Below are positions 33,064 through 43,594 of a stretch of 64,000 nt of DNA, one piece after another (the first letter of the stretch is position 1; each line of letters opens with the position of its first letter). The translations under genes and the position numbers were made by a program. Under the pieces are notes generated by a model. The model was given only the letters and a program-made list of their open reading frames with translations. It was not told the origin of the DNA and ran no database searches. The DNA is from Trichobilharzia regenti (taxonomy: Eukaryota; Platyhelminthes; Trematoda; Strigeidida; Schistosomatidae). Location: positions 123,161,809-123,225,808 of the forward strand of contig OX235264.1 in assembly GCA_944472135.2 (NCBI GenBank), written 5' to 3'.

Positions 33064-34821
33064 ATGTCTATCTCTCTGGACGATCTCAAATCTATCTTGC
33101 AGCAGCAGCAGGTTCAGAATGAAGCAGCTCAACTAAAATTAATCGAAGCTCTCACTCAGAAGCTGTCCATTCAAGTTCCATCAACATCTCATTCTGACAA
33201 ATATGAAAGCATCTCAAATTCCATCAGTGAGTTCAACTACGACCCAATATCTGGTCTCGTATTTGATGCATGGTTCAATCGTTACGAAGACGTCTTCCGT
33301 ATTGAATGCTACATGTTTGATGATGCTGCCAAAGTCCGATTGTTACTAAGAAAACTTGGTTTTGTTGAGCACAACAGATATGTTAACTTCATTCTGCCTA
33401 AGAACCCACGTGAGTTATCATTCGATGAGACAGTCACCGTTTTATCACAAATCTTTGGTGAACAGTCATCCATGTTTAATATTCGGTATCAATGTTTTCA
33501 GTTGACAAAAATGCCTTCCGATGATTATGTCACTTACGCTGGCAAAGTGAACAAGGAATGTGAAAGGTTCAAACCACACGAAATGACATCAGATCAGTTC
33601 AAGTGTTTGATTTTTATTTGTGGGTTGAAGAACCCAGAAGATACTGACATAAGAACTCGACTTCTGTCACTCGTGGAACAAGACCCGAAAATGACTTTAC
33701 AAATGGTGACAGCAGAATGCCTACGTTTAATCAACTTGAAGCACGATACTGCTATGGTGGAGTGCAAACGACAGTCGTCTGAATTTGGTTCGATTAACAC
33801 AGTGAAAAGTCCTCCGATCACCGTTAAGCACACAGCACGTCAGTCTCAAAATTCAGCTAAACCTCCTTCAGTGTGCTGGCACTGTGGTTCGTGGCATTTT
33901 GTCAAGTTCTGTCCTTTCAAGAAACATAAATGCCGTAATTGTCACCGTTTTGGACATAAGGAGGGTTACTGTCCACCGCAGAAAAATCCTTCGGTGAGGA
34001 ACAGAAGTAGTCGTTTCGAGCCGAAACAATCTCCTCGAGTACAGACTATTTATACAACTTCCAAAGTCGAGTTCGCCAGCAAACGTAAGTACATAACACT
34101 AGATATTAACGGCAAACGTATTCGTCTTCAGTTGGATACGGCATCAGATATCACCGTAATTTCCCGAACTACGTGGCGCAAACTTGGTTGCCCACAGATT
34201 CTGCCGACCGAGCATGTCGCCAAGAATGTCTCTGGAGATATACTGAAACTTGTGGGTGAGATAAATTGCCAGGTTCAGTTTGGTGAGCATCACTTCAATG
34301 GTGTATGTTACGTTACAAACTACCATGATTTAAATTTGCTTGGTCTTGACTGGTTAGACAAGCTCCATATCTTTAATGTACCATTAAATTCAGTATGCTC
34401 TAATGTTTCGTCCTCACCACACAACGTTGTTCCCGGAGATGTATCTGATCAATCTCTCTTGCAACGCCTTCGTCAAAAGCACGCTTCTGTCTGCCAGGAC
34501 AAACTTGGTTGTTGCAAACTGTTTGGCATCCAGCATATTCGTAGCCCCCCGTATCATCCCCAATCGAATGGACAGACTGAACGTTTCGTCGACACCTGTA
34601 AGCGTGCTTATGCAAAAGCGAAGGGGGAGGGAACAACAGAAGAAATTTTGGATAAATTCTTGCTGCATTATCGTACGAATGAAAAAGGACAGTTATGTGT
34701 CAGACACACAGATCACGCTCTATCCAGTACCACGCAAAGGTCAACTCGACAAAGAAGAGCTCCGAAACCTTTTCAAATAGATCCAAAAAGCAAGTCCTAC
34801 ACTCTTTACGGGGAGAGGTGA
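33064..34821 (+). CDS. gag-protease-integrase remnant fusion protein, element 2 body 2
   Basis: Same 585-residue architecture as body 1, with identical deletion joints and only a handful of substitutions (for example Phe for Ser at residue 100 and Cys for Phe within the RT and integrase scraps). Both zinc knuckles and the DTASD protease site are intact. Shared joints mean the deletion arose before the duplication, or the bodies were copied from one another. As in body 1, RT, RNase H and integrase catalytic residues are absent, so mobility would depend on a complete relative. Confidence 0.9.
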   Translation: MSISLDDLKSILQQQQVQNEAAQLKLIEALTQKLSIQVPSTSHSDKYESISNSISEFNYDPISGLVFDAWFNRYEDVFRIECYMFDDAAKVRLLLRKLGFVEHNRYVNFILPKNPRELSFDETVTVLSQIFGEQSSMFNIRYQCFQLTKMPSDDYVTYAGKVNKECERFKPHEMTSDQFKCLIFICGLKNPEDTDIRTRLLSLVEQDPKMTLQMVTAECLRLINLKHDTAMVECKRQSSEFGSINTVKSPPITVKHTARQSQNSAKPPSVCWHCGSWHFVKFCPFKKHKCRNCHRFGHKEGYCPPQKNPSVRNRSSRFEPKQSPRVQTIYTTSKVEFASKRKYITLDINGKRIRLQLDTASDITVISRTTWRKLGCPQILPTEHVAKNVSGDILKLVGEINCQVQFGEHHFNGVCYVTNYHDLNLLGLDWLDKLHIFNVPLNSVCSNVSSSPHNVVPGDVSDQSLLQRLRQKHASVCQDKLGCCKLFGIQHIRSPPYHPQSNGQTERFVDTCKRAYAKAKGEGTTEEILDKFLLHYRTNEKGQLCVRHTDHALSSTTQRSTRQRRAPKPFQIDPKSKSYTLYGER

Positions 34822-35299
34822 TAGGATCCCACATATTTTGGTATTGACTGTTTAATCTTGTATATATGGTATATTATCATTCTCACACATTTGGGTAGTG
34901 ACTGTTAATCTTGTATATATGGTATATTATCATTCTCACACATTTGGGTAGTGACTGTTAATCTTGTATATATGGTATATTATCATTCTCACACATTTTG
35001 GTGGTGACTGTTAATCTTGTATATATGGTATATTATCATCTCTCACGCACTTTGTTATTGGCTATTAAGATCAATTATTTCAAATGCTGTTAGCTGTCCA
35101 TATTGTTGTAAAATGTATAAATACCATGGCTTTCTTTATCGTTGTTGCACTTCAATACACAGTCACAGTTCAGCCTTTGTCTTTTGATATTTGCGTGCTT
35201 TACTAAATCGGAAGGTACGACGAGCAGATAGGCAGATTAGTTCAGGCGCAGACAGAGCAAGGTGAAAACGTCTTCATTCAATTCCCTACAGTTATAACA
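34819..35299 (+). repeat. LTR c of element 2 (four 53-bp repeats)
   Basis: 481 bases, same unit number as LTR b, TATA box at 35116-35123, preceded by the purine run GGGGAGAGG and followed by the GTTAC duplication. Confidence 0.88.
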
Positions 35300-35304
35300 G
35301 TTAC

Positions 35305-38300
35305 ACAACATATATATTTGACCAATGCGTAAAGCATACATTGCTTCAGTAATGAATAAGAATTTCGCACTTTACTGTCTAGTCATCTGTCGCGATCGTT
35401 GCTCACAAATAAACCTGAATAACTGTGCAGCATTCAGAGTCATCAGCATTCAAGGAATTAAAAAACATATTGCGCTTCAAAGCGAGGAAATTAAAAGCAG
35501 GTTATTTCATTTGAGTCAATCCTCATGGCGGAAAGTACTAAGGCAAAATTTTCATATAAAATGATTTGTCATAAGGAAAAGAATGATGGTCATGGAAACG
35601 TGTTTGCCAGCTTACCACTTGTGTGTATGAAAAAAAACCCATATTTCCAGAAGAATTATAGATCATGAACACAGTAGTCTATTTGATTGATGAAGAATGG
35701 ACAAGAACCGTCAGTGGAGAGTGTACTATGCCGGCTTTTCCCTCTGGCTGCTTCTCTATGCATCAGAGTGAATTTCAACACAGTTAAATTCCTTTTGTGT
35801 ATGTGTGTGTGTCGGCATGGAAGCAGATGTCGATATTTATCATCGTAGACGCAGTGCTGATTGAGCAAGTACTTGTCTATATGAATATTGCAAATGCATA
35901 TTGAATATCAAGACTCTCCTGCATTTACCTCATAACTCCCCATACCAAACGACTTTTCAAAATATAACGATGAATGCGTCTGTGGAGTGCAGGGAAGTAA
36001 TGTGTAGCAAAGTTCAGTTTGAGGCCGCATTTACTCTGAGGAATGACGATACTACTCATTCCTGTGTGCACAGCCGACAAAGAAACCCGTCAACTGGCAA
36101 ACCAATAGCTGCTTAAGGGTGCATCTAATGTATTTGCACGTATGTTTCTATACAGAGGGACTTAAATTCATTCGTAAAAGTTTAGCTGTGCATGCATCTT
36201 ACTAATAAACTGAGATGTGGGAAAAATTCTGATAAATTCTTGGCATCTTTGTTCTGCTCAGAGATACCTTTGAGATTTTACTGCGATTGTCTGAATAGTA
36301 TCCCTAGACAAGTGACGAGATAAGGGAACTGTTTCTGTTGTGCGTGAAAGATGAAAATTTTCCTCCTAATGAGGATGATTATGAAGTTACTGTTGAACTG
36401 TGCACGTAACACAATTTTCGACCTTTTATTTTTGATAAATCATAGGGAAATATGGTGCGACGTGACTAAACACTCCACGTTTACTGCTGCAAATGTGTTG
36501 GTTTAATTTTGCTTCGATGACTTCATGTAGAGGAGTTGTTTTAGTAACCAAATATTCGAATACATATTCATTACAGAACAACTAGAGAATAACGTTTTCA
36601 GGAGAGGTTTCAGCGAAGATGAATAGTATCCGTCACATTCACGAGTCAGATTGAAACAAAACGCCCAATGGTAACACATGCATTGAATTTCTTCGAGGTC
36701 ATATATTACTGTCACGAGTGTCAATATTTTCATGGAACAGGCTACTGTGTCACAGTAATCCACAATTACACTGACACGACGATTGTCATCAAAAACTAAT
36801 GCCTGCAATAAACACAAACTCTGTTTTTATCACTTCCAGGTATATAAGAGAGAACACGTCCTATGATTAAAGTAGAAAGAGCAATGTCAAATGCCAGCAG
36901 AATTTGGAAGACGAATAACTCTCGAAATAATTTCATGACAAATCACTATTAATATACACTAAATCGAATAGGTATTCCGAAGATATAGCCATCTACAGTT
37001 GTCATCCTAAAGATACCGAATACCTCGGTCTATATTTCAGTAGAAATCAACAAACTCAACATCAGAATTACTGTGAAAGCCTCTAACACGCTAGAAAAAC
37101 ATCCTCGTTCATGTGATTTCATCAATTCCAATGCATCCACAATCGGGATCTGCAAAATGGAATGATGATTTTCGACACAGCTCACACCAAAAAAAAACTT
37201 TGAAAGTAATTAACTTCACAAGAGCTGAACAACACAGAGTCTCTCTTCAGTGGGCGTGAAATACAGTGGAATTAGAAAAGCCTGAATTCTCATCAGCCAC
37301 TGTGTAATATTGTACCACAAAATTGATTTTGACAATATTGAAATCATCATGAAATATTTTGGAAATCAGCGGGAACATCTCATATGTGAAGCACTTGCTA
37401 AGATATCACATTCACTCTGTCACTAAACTTTACCACTTACATATGTTTGGTTGGCGAGCGTCCTAACCACCGTGCCGCCAATGCATCATATGCAATAAGA
37501 CTAGTGAAATAGTCAGAATGATTCCGGTGTACATTGTTTTACCCAATATTGGACGTATATTTTATGACAGTAATACAATTAATTGTGTGCGATATCGAGT
37601 AAAGCTGACTATGGTGAGCTTCTCTTAACAACAATGTCATTTATAAAAGGTGAAGTCTGATTAAAACAGATGGGTGACACGTTCATCACGCCACATATGT
37701 CTCAGTAATAATACCTTATCAATATCATTCTAAGTTTCTTTGTTTGCTGAATAGCAGAGTTTGTGAGGTTTTGAGTAATGTTATTAGGCTATTCTGTTTC
37801 AACACACCTATTAATCAGGTCATGTTTAAAATAACTGGCTTTCACTAATGGACGCTATTGATTGTGTGAATCAATATGTGGCTGAGTTAGGACATTTTGA
37901 TAATACATATATCTCTCTATTTCAACTTATACTTCCCGATGTATAAACTAGTCTTTTTGAGTTCTTTACCTCGTTGCTCATTTAGTGCTCATGGAGTGCA
38001 CTGTTCCTCTTGAAATTACTCTCATTGTCATTTGTTACTGAACACGTTTTCTCGGATAAACCGGTTATTTATTGTCAGTTAGCGTGAGGCCAGTATCCTC
38101 GATGTATACCAGTCAACCAGAGAAACATGAAGAAGATGAAGCCAATTTCCTCTGTAACTAATACGGAAGAATGAAGTCTTTTTTATATGGTCGCCTTCTC
38201 TGAGCAGCATAGTTAACTATCCACCTAAGCTACAACTCTTCTCCATCATAAAGAAATGAAGTCGACTGGTAAAAGCCTTTGAGATGCTCGTCAACTCTTT

Positions 38301-38854
38301 TTTTTCTTGTAATGACAGAAAGAGTAAGAATGGCGATATATATTTTCTGACAATGTCGCTTACATTTCAGAACAAAAATGTGAAGATATGGTTCAGATGT
38401 GCTAGCTAGGAATCTGTTGAGGTTAGAAAAATGAGAAACTCCTCATATCACCTAGATGACATCTTCAAACACCTTGAGCACTGAGTGGTTATTATGGTGT
38501 GATCAACAGCGTCGAGTGGAAACAGAATCTCCAACAGAATCTTGAAAACATCATTCAGCACAGAATGTGACAGAGTTAGAGGTCTGATTTAAAGGTGCCT
38601 AAAATAAAGCAGATAAAGAGAAGAAGGAAGACTCCAACAGTCAACTGCAAGTGGTGCTTGACAAGACCGCCGTTTCATCGTGTTTTCTGCAGTCAACTTC
38701 AAGTGGATTATTCTTCGCATATCATTTTCAGGTGTAGTCATTCTGTGCAACCCTTGAATGGTTCACAGATAGAGCGATAGTCTAATACTGCTCTCCTACG
38801 AACATCTGACCCTCAGGTTGAAGACTAAGAATTAACCAGAACAGCCTGCAACAA
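35305..38854 (-). repeat. Palindrome right arm, unit C' (part 1)
   Basis: Reverse complement of 18.55-22.08 kb; paired positions add up to about 57,401 throughout. Short frames mirrored from the left arm are present (for example 36503-36817). No gene called. Confidence 0.8.
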
Positions 38855-40357
38855 AGTGAGAGTGCTAGTCACCACTCACTTGACAAGTCTGTAGAGTATA
38901 TACATTCTTTGATGTTACTTTTATGTTGGAAAACTAGCGTTTATTTTCTATCTGTTCCGAATGCAGCACATTTTTTTAGTGCTTTAAAAGCAATTTAGGT
39001 GTTTATCAATTTCCTTATTCTGTCTGGCTATAGCATCTTGATGCGTATCACTTTTACTTGCGGCTATGCCGCCTGGGTGAGCGCAATTGGTGACCTCATT
39101 CACATATCTCCAGTAAGCAGAGACTAGTGTTTGTAGTAATTTACGACTGATTATCTCCATCACCTCCATCTTCCTCGAGTTCACTTGAATCCTGTCTTTG
39201 CACTTCCTTCCACCTGCTATGAGTTTTCGCCAAACCTATGATTTGAAGGCCGAAATAGGAGTACACAACACAGAAAGATAACTCATAATTTCTCGAAAAC
39301 TGCACATTTCATGAGATGAATAGGAATGGAGATTTATTCACAGACGTCTGCACTGTCGGTGATTTAGTCATTAAAGGAAGAGTGAACCAGGAAAAAATGT
39401 GCACACTGCGACATTTGTTTCTATATGGGGAGACACACAATTTCAGTCACATTTCATGCGAACCTTAAGGAATTCTGCGGGAAACGTCAACATAGGCAGA
39501 CGAAGGAATATTCAGAAATTGACAGTGTCTTTAGCACAGACTGAAAACCTACGGAGCCTACTTTTGTGCCATTCATCACGGAGAACCCGGAGAGGTTGAG
39601 CAACATCACATAGAAGCGCTGTGTAAAAGGAACACTGGAACTTTGTGAACGTGACATTTGGATAAAATTGATTGAACATCTTACGGAATAGCACTGAGAA
39701 TACACTTTCCCTCACTACGGTCAGCTGGATGTTGATAAAGAAAACAAAGCGAGTAACGCAAATAATGGGCAAATGGTGGTGTAGAAATGAGAACACAGAG
39801 ATTATCCACAGTGCAGCGAACTGGGAAGTGGACAGGTGCTCCACGAACGACAAATAAATGATTTTATGATAGACCACCGACTTAAATAAAACAGGCCACA
39901 TCTTTGACAGTCCTCGCAACTCTGCATCAGAAAATCCGTCTCCTCTGCAGGACGAGACCGATGGAAATGAAACAGCCGAGAGAATGTGAAGCAAGCTAAC
40001 TTCACAATGAGGGAAAACATATAAGAGTCTGAGCCAATCAGCTAAAAGGAATCCTGTAACGACCAGTATGTACAGCTCCTCCAGAAGTAGTACGAGAATA
40101 CACAGGATTCATGTTGAACGCTAGTCCTGAGTAGGAACACAGATTACTGGAGCTCAGAAGAGATTAAATTTTGGAAGGCAGTACCACCATATGGAATCTA
40201 TGAAGACGCCGTAAGAAAAGATGGAGTGGTCATAAGCTAGTGGGGAAACAAATAAGTGAGACGATTGGATTACCGTTCAACTCGTCAACCCACAGTAGCT
40301 AAAATTTTTGCAGAAACTGGATCGCATTCAGTCTCTCGTGAACCCTAATCCTTCTTT
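38855..40357. repeat. Right-arm-only segment, 1.5 kb
   Basis: The left arm has about 10 bases at the corresponding place (near 18.51 kb). Its first part (38.98-39.37 kb) is homologous to 48.37-48.73 kb at the far end of unit A'', which argues that it is ancestral and was deleted on the left. From 39.4 to 40.35 kb I recognise nothing; the 160-residue frame at 39512-39994 has no family features I know. Confidence 0.55.
38984..39250 (-). pseudogene. Degenerate LINE RT fragment (unit C')
   Basis: The minus-strand frame reads MNSRKMEVMEIISRK and later IAASKSDTHQDAIARQNK. This resembles the post-catalytic part of RTE-like RTs (NxxKTEVM, then YLGSxxSxxGGxDxDIxARIxKAR). It is too decayed to assign. 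A second copy is at 48.37-48.66 kb. Confidence 0.45.
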
Positions 40358-41315
40358 GAGGCTTCAACCTAATCACAACATCATGAGCGATCGCTAAGCG
40401 AAGCGGAATAAAGGTCAACCTATAACCTTTACTTCACTGAGTTCGAGAAGGTTTTCAACAGTGTAAATCCTCAGATGGTTTGACGATTCCTCCAACGCTT
40501 CCAACGGCTGTTCCATAATAAATATCATTTGTCATCCAAATGTCTACTGATAGCACCAGTTCCTTCACAACTGGAGTATATTGTTGTTATGTTGAAGCGT
40601 CAGCTGGACGAATATATGTCAAATAGTATTCCCTAGTTATAACACCCTCACAGGCAAAAGACGCACAACTGTTATTGTTTCAGAATAGAATAATCTGAAT
40701 AATAAACTTAGAGACGTCAGAAGATGATAGTTCTCAGTATGTTCATATCGGTGACATGGTATGTTCAAATTTGGTGACATTTCAGCAGGCATTTTCCGTG
40801 ATATTCATTTAGTGAATTCTCCTCCATGATCACTGATGTTAATGAGCTGAAACTCTAAAAAGCGACTTCTTAATAACACCTGTAACTTGGAAAATAACTC
40901 GATCTCTTCTACTTACGTATCACTATCCCTAAAATGAGTTGTTATTAGTAGTTCACATTATATAAACGGTTCCGACATACTGCCAACCTTCGTTACACTT
41001 AATCTGCATCATAAATGAAATATACTTATAAGTAAAGGATTTCAGGGTGAAATCCGGTCGACTTGACCTCATACCAGAAACTATCTTGAACCTAAAATAG
41101 AACTGGGTGATCTTACGTTTTTGAAATTCCTCATTTAAAAGACTGAGAAAAATGAAAAAAGACTCGGACAGCGCCTAAGTAATAAAGAAATCTATCAATA
41201 TTTTGTTGAGCATCTAAACATAACGCTATAAATACAGTTCGAAACTTCAAGTCAGTGTCATGACTGAGAGTATGGATTATTGAAACATGAGAATGAACTG
41301 AAGCCTGTCCTTAAT
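40358..41315 (-). repeat. Palindrome right arm, C'/B' junction with uninterrupted LTR target
   Basis: Reverse complement of 14.51-14.86 kb joined to 17.89-18.5 kb. The gag-like fragment of the left arm recurs on the minus strand (about 40.80-40.93 kb: EEIELFSKLQVLL) with one stop. The joint ATATAAACGGTTCC near 40.97 kb is the empty target site of LTR element 1. Confidence 0.75.
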
Positions 41316-41603
41316 AATAATAATAATAATTTGCCTTATTCGAAAACAGCACTTGTAATACAAAATGGAATTCTCAGCACTTTACTACAGGATTGCATCC
41401 ATTTAATACATTAACAATAAATAAAATTCTACATAGTTTAAGGTAATCTCACTTCATTATGACAACAACATATTAGCACGTCCGTAACAAAGCCAAAATT
41501 GAACAGAGTGTTTGAAGTTGTAAGGAAAGTAGATGCGAGCATATTTACTAGCGTAAGTGGTAACAAAAAGGTCGACATATACAGCGTGTAAAAGTAAGAA
41601 GAA

Positions 41604-41854
41604 TACTTATAAAATAAATATAATTTTTCCTTCACGTTCCCAGTGGAATATAGGGCTTCAAGCTAGCGGCTTGAAGTTTTTGTAGCAGTGTTTATTTTTA
41701 CAGGATAGGGTTGCTAGCCTCATGCCCAACCTTTCCTCTTTATCAGCATTTTATCTGGCTTAGCGAGGTGAAGGACTGCGTCCGTGGCCAGGGATCGAAC
41801 CCCGAACCATGTGCATGGTCGGCGAGCGTCCTAATCGCTGTGCTACCGACGCAC
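41604..41854 (-). mobile_element. tRNA-derived SINE, right arm
   Basis: Mirror of the SINE at 13958-14208, flanked by AAAAGTAAGAAGAA at 41590-41603 and 41855-41868, the complement of the left-arm duplication. The box B complement is GGGATCGAACCCCG. Confidence 0.88.
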
Positions 41855-42008
41855 AAAAGTAAGAAGAAGAATGTTTTAAATAGAGTTTTTAAGGAAGAAA
41901 GAAACAAAGCAGCATATGACAGAAGAAAATGAGAGAGAAAAGGAAAAGAAATAAATAAAACGTTGTAGCTATAAATGATGTGAGTTGGAAAGAAGTGATC
42001 CAGTTTTT

Positions 42009-42584
42009 CTACCGGCTATTTATTAAGTTATAAGTTTCACGCCTAATGCTTTCTTTATCGCACAGAACACGAGCTAGATAGGGTATGGATGAGTTTTTGT
42101 ACTTACCACTGCGGGCATATAGTTTCCTATATAGGCTTCCGGTTTTCCCTGAAGAGATACATGTGGAGAGTTGTGAATGTAGAGCGTGTTTTGAGTCAGA
42201 CAAAATGGATTTAGCCCATTTTTCACACGAATGTAAATGCCTGTCCACCAAAGTATTAACAAGCTGGTTAACTGGCACGTTGCTTACCCTGCTGACAAAC
42301 TTTAACATTCTGTGCAATAGGGTATAGTCTTTTTTCAGTAGGCATGGAAAGACCAAGGGAAAACAATAGAGAATAGTAAGCAGGATGCAAGAGTTAAAGA
42401 ACTGTAGGAGTAAGGGTTGGCTTATTCCAGAATATCCAAACTTCTTGATGCAGGAGGTAAGACGAAATATTTTTTTAGAAATCATCAAGATGTCAGACGA
42501 CCAGGAGAGATCAGCAGATAGAATGACGCCAAGATATTTGATTCCCGATTTGGTTTCTATTTCAGTGCCATCTCCGTTGCACAC
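42009..42584 (-). pseudogene. C-terminal RT region of the LINE, open for 191 residues
   Basis: An open frame from MCNGDGTEIETKSG through GIKYLGVILSADLSWSS, FPCLLKKDYTLLHRMLK and LVNTLVDRHL to a natural-looking end (YNLINSR and stop) just before the 3' UTR. It is the last fifth or so of the LINE ORF2, lacking endonuclease and RT catalytic sites. The left-arm copy has a frameshift in the middle, so this arm keeps the older reading frame. No function is expected. Confidence 0.8.
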
Positions 42585-43264
42585 CTCGTGAGTGCAAATC
42601 AGTTTGTGTAAATCAGATTAATGCCTGAAAGTGAAACTGCTTTATATGCACATATGGAGTAAGCTTCTCCAGTTGCACTGAATGCTGATTGATAGTCACT
42701 AAACTCAAACCTCCGAGTCAATAAACCTCGCCTATAGTACTAGCTCGCTAGTAATATTTTAAATTCTTCACGCTTCGAACAAAATACATTACATGTGAAT
42801 TTGTGAGACAGTGAATGCGTTCGCGTCTTTCTTAGATTCCAATTCAATCACTGTTCTTGTCAGTTCAGATGTTTAAACATAACTACCCCAACGCTGTCAG
42901 TTGGTGTTGATTGCAGATGCAATCAACATAAATCGAAACAATCAAGGAGCGAGTAATGTTCTTATCATCTTCACTTGGATGTCTGCGTGTATTTGTCTCA
43001 AGCTAACATCCTTTTCAGATGGTGTCATTCTAATTCACGATGAAAATATTTGACCAATGGAAAAAGGCTCTCCATTCTCGTTGACTATTGGTGAAAATGG
43101 AGATGATTTGACTGGTGGAATTGAAATTGTGGATAGCTGTGCTGATTGAATTCATCGGTCTCCACTTCTCTCAATACACACACCAACATATATGTCATAT
43201 ATGTCTCTCTGTCTTCTGCCACGTCAGCATGAATGCGTGGTTGGGACGTTACCTTGCAAATTTG

Positions 43265-43272
43265 TATAAATA
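43265..43272 (+). promoter_or_regulatory. TATA box of the peptide gene, copy A''
   Basis: TATAAATA, 60 bases upstream of the start codon, conserved with A and A'. Confidence 0.5.
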
Positions 43273-43331
43273 CGGTCGAGTGAATATGATCGTTTATGAC
43301 AGAGTGACAATCAGTATCTGCAGAAGTGAGA

Positions 43332-43594
43332 ATGCAATCGAAGTGTCTACGATCTAGACTGGCAATCGGTGTCGTCATTTTCATCATGCAATTGATCACA
43401 GTGTTTGCTGCTGTGATACACGACACTGTACCAATTGACAAACGTGAGTAAATCAACATCACTCAACTGACTAGCTGACTAACTAACTATGTATTTCATG
43501 TATGATTTTGTTATTTATGAAGTGTTTTCTAACTCTTCTGTTTTCTTCCATTTTGCCATTAGATCCAATAAGCATTCGTGGATGGGGGAAGTAG
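43332..43594 (+). CDS. Predicted 47-residue secreted peptide precursor, copy A''
   Basis: Plus-strand copy of the gene. Exon 1 is 43332-43443: MQSKCLRSR, then the hydrophobic core LAIGVVIFIMQLITVFAA, then VIHDTVPIDK. Donor GTGAGT at 43444. Intron to 43562 with a pyrimidine-rich acceptor (TTTTGCCATTAG). Exon 2 is 43563-43594: H-PISIRGWGK and a stop. An AATAAA signal is at 43691-43696. Its neighbours are repeats only. Like A' it has KH rather than KR before the tail. The C-terminal nine residues are identical in all three copies. Could be a recently amplified secreted-protein gene or its decaying copies. Confidence 0.52.

Larger units (their letters stand above)
29995..35304 (+). mobile_element. 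Tandem LTR retrotransposon: three LTRs, two bodies (element 2)
   Basis: Order: LTR (29999-30585), body, LTR (32462-32942), body, LTR (34819-35299). LTRs begin TGATAGG and end ATAACA. One pair of 5-bp duplications, GTTAC (29994-29998 and 35300-35304), flanks the whole block, and the left arm near 22.09 kb has the empty site. The two bodies are almost identical. A single insertion followed by LTR-to-LTR unequal recombination explains a shared central LTR. Each body encodes gag, protease and only a scrap of integrase, so the element is non-autonomous. Confidence 0.88.
41316..42700 (-). mobile_element. 5'-truncated CR1/Jockey-like LINE, right arm (B')
   Basis: Mirror of the left fragment, with the ATT-repeat tail at 41.32-41.33 kb, the 3' UTR, the SINE at 41604-41854 and a better-preserved coding end. 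Confidence 0.8.
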
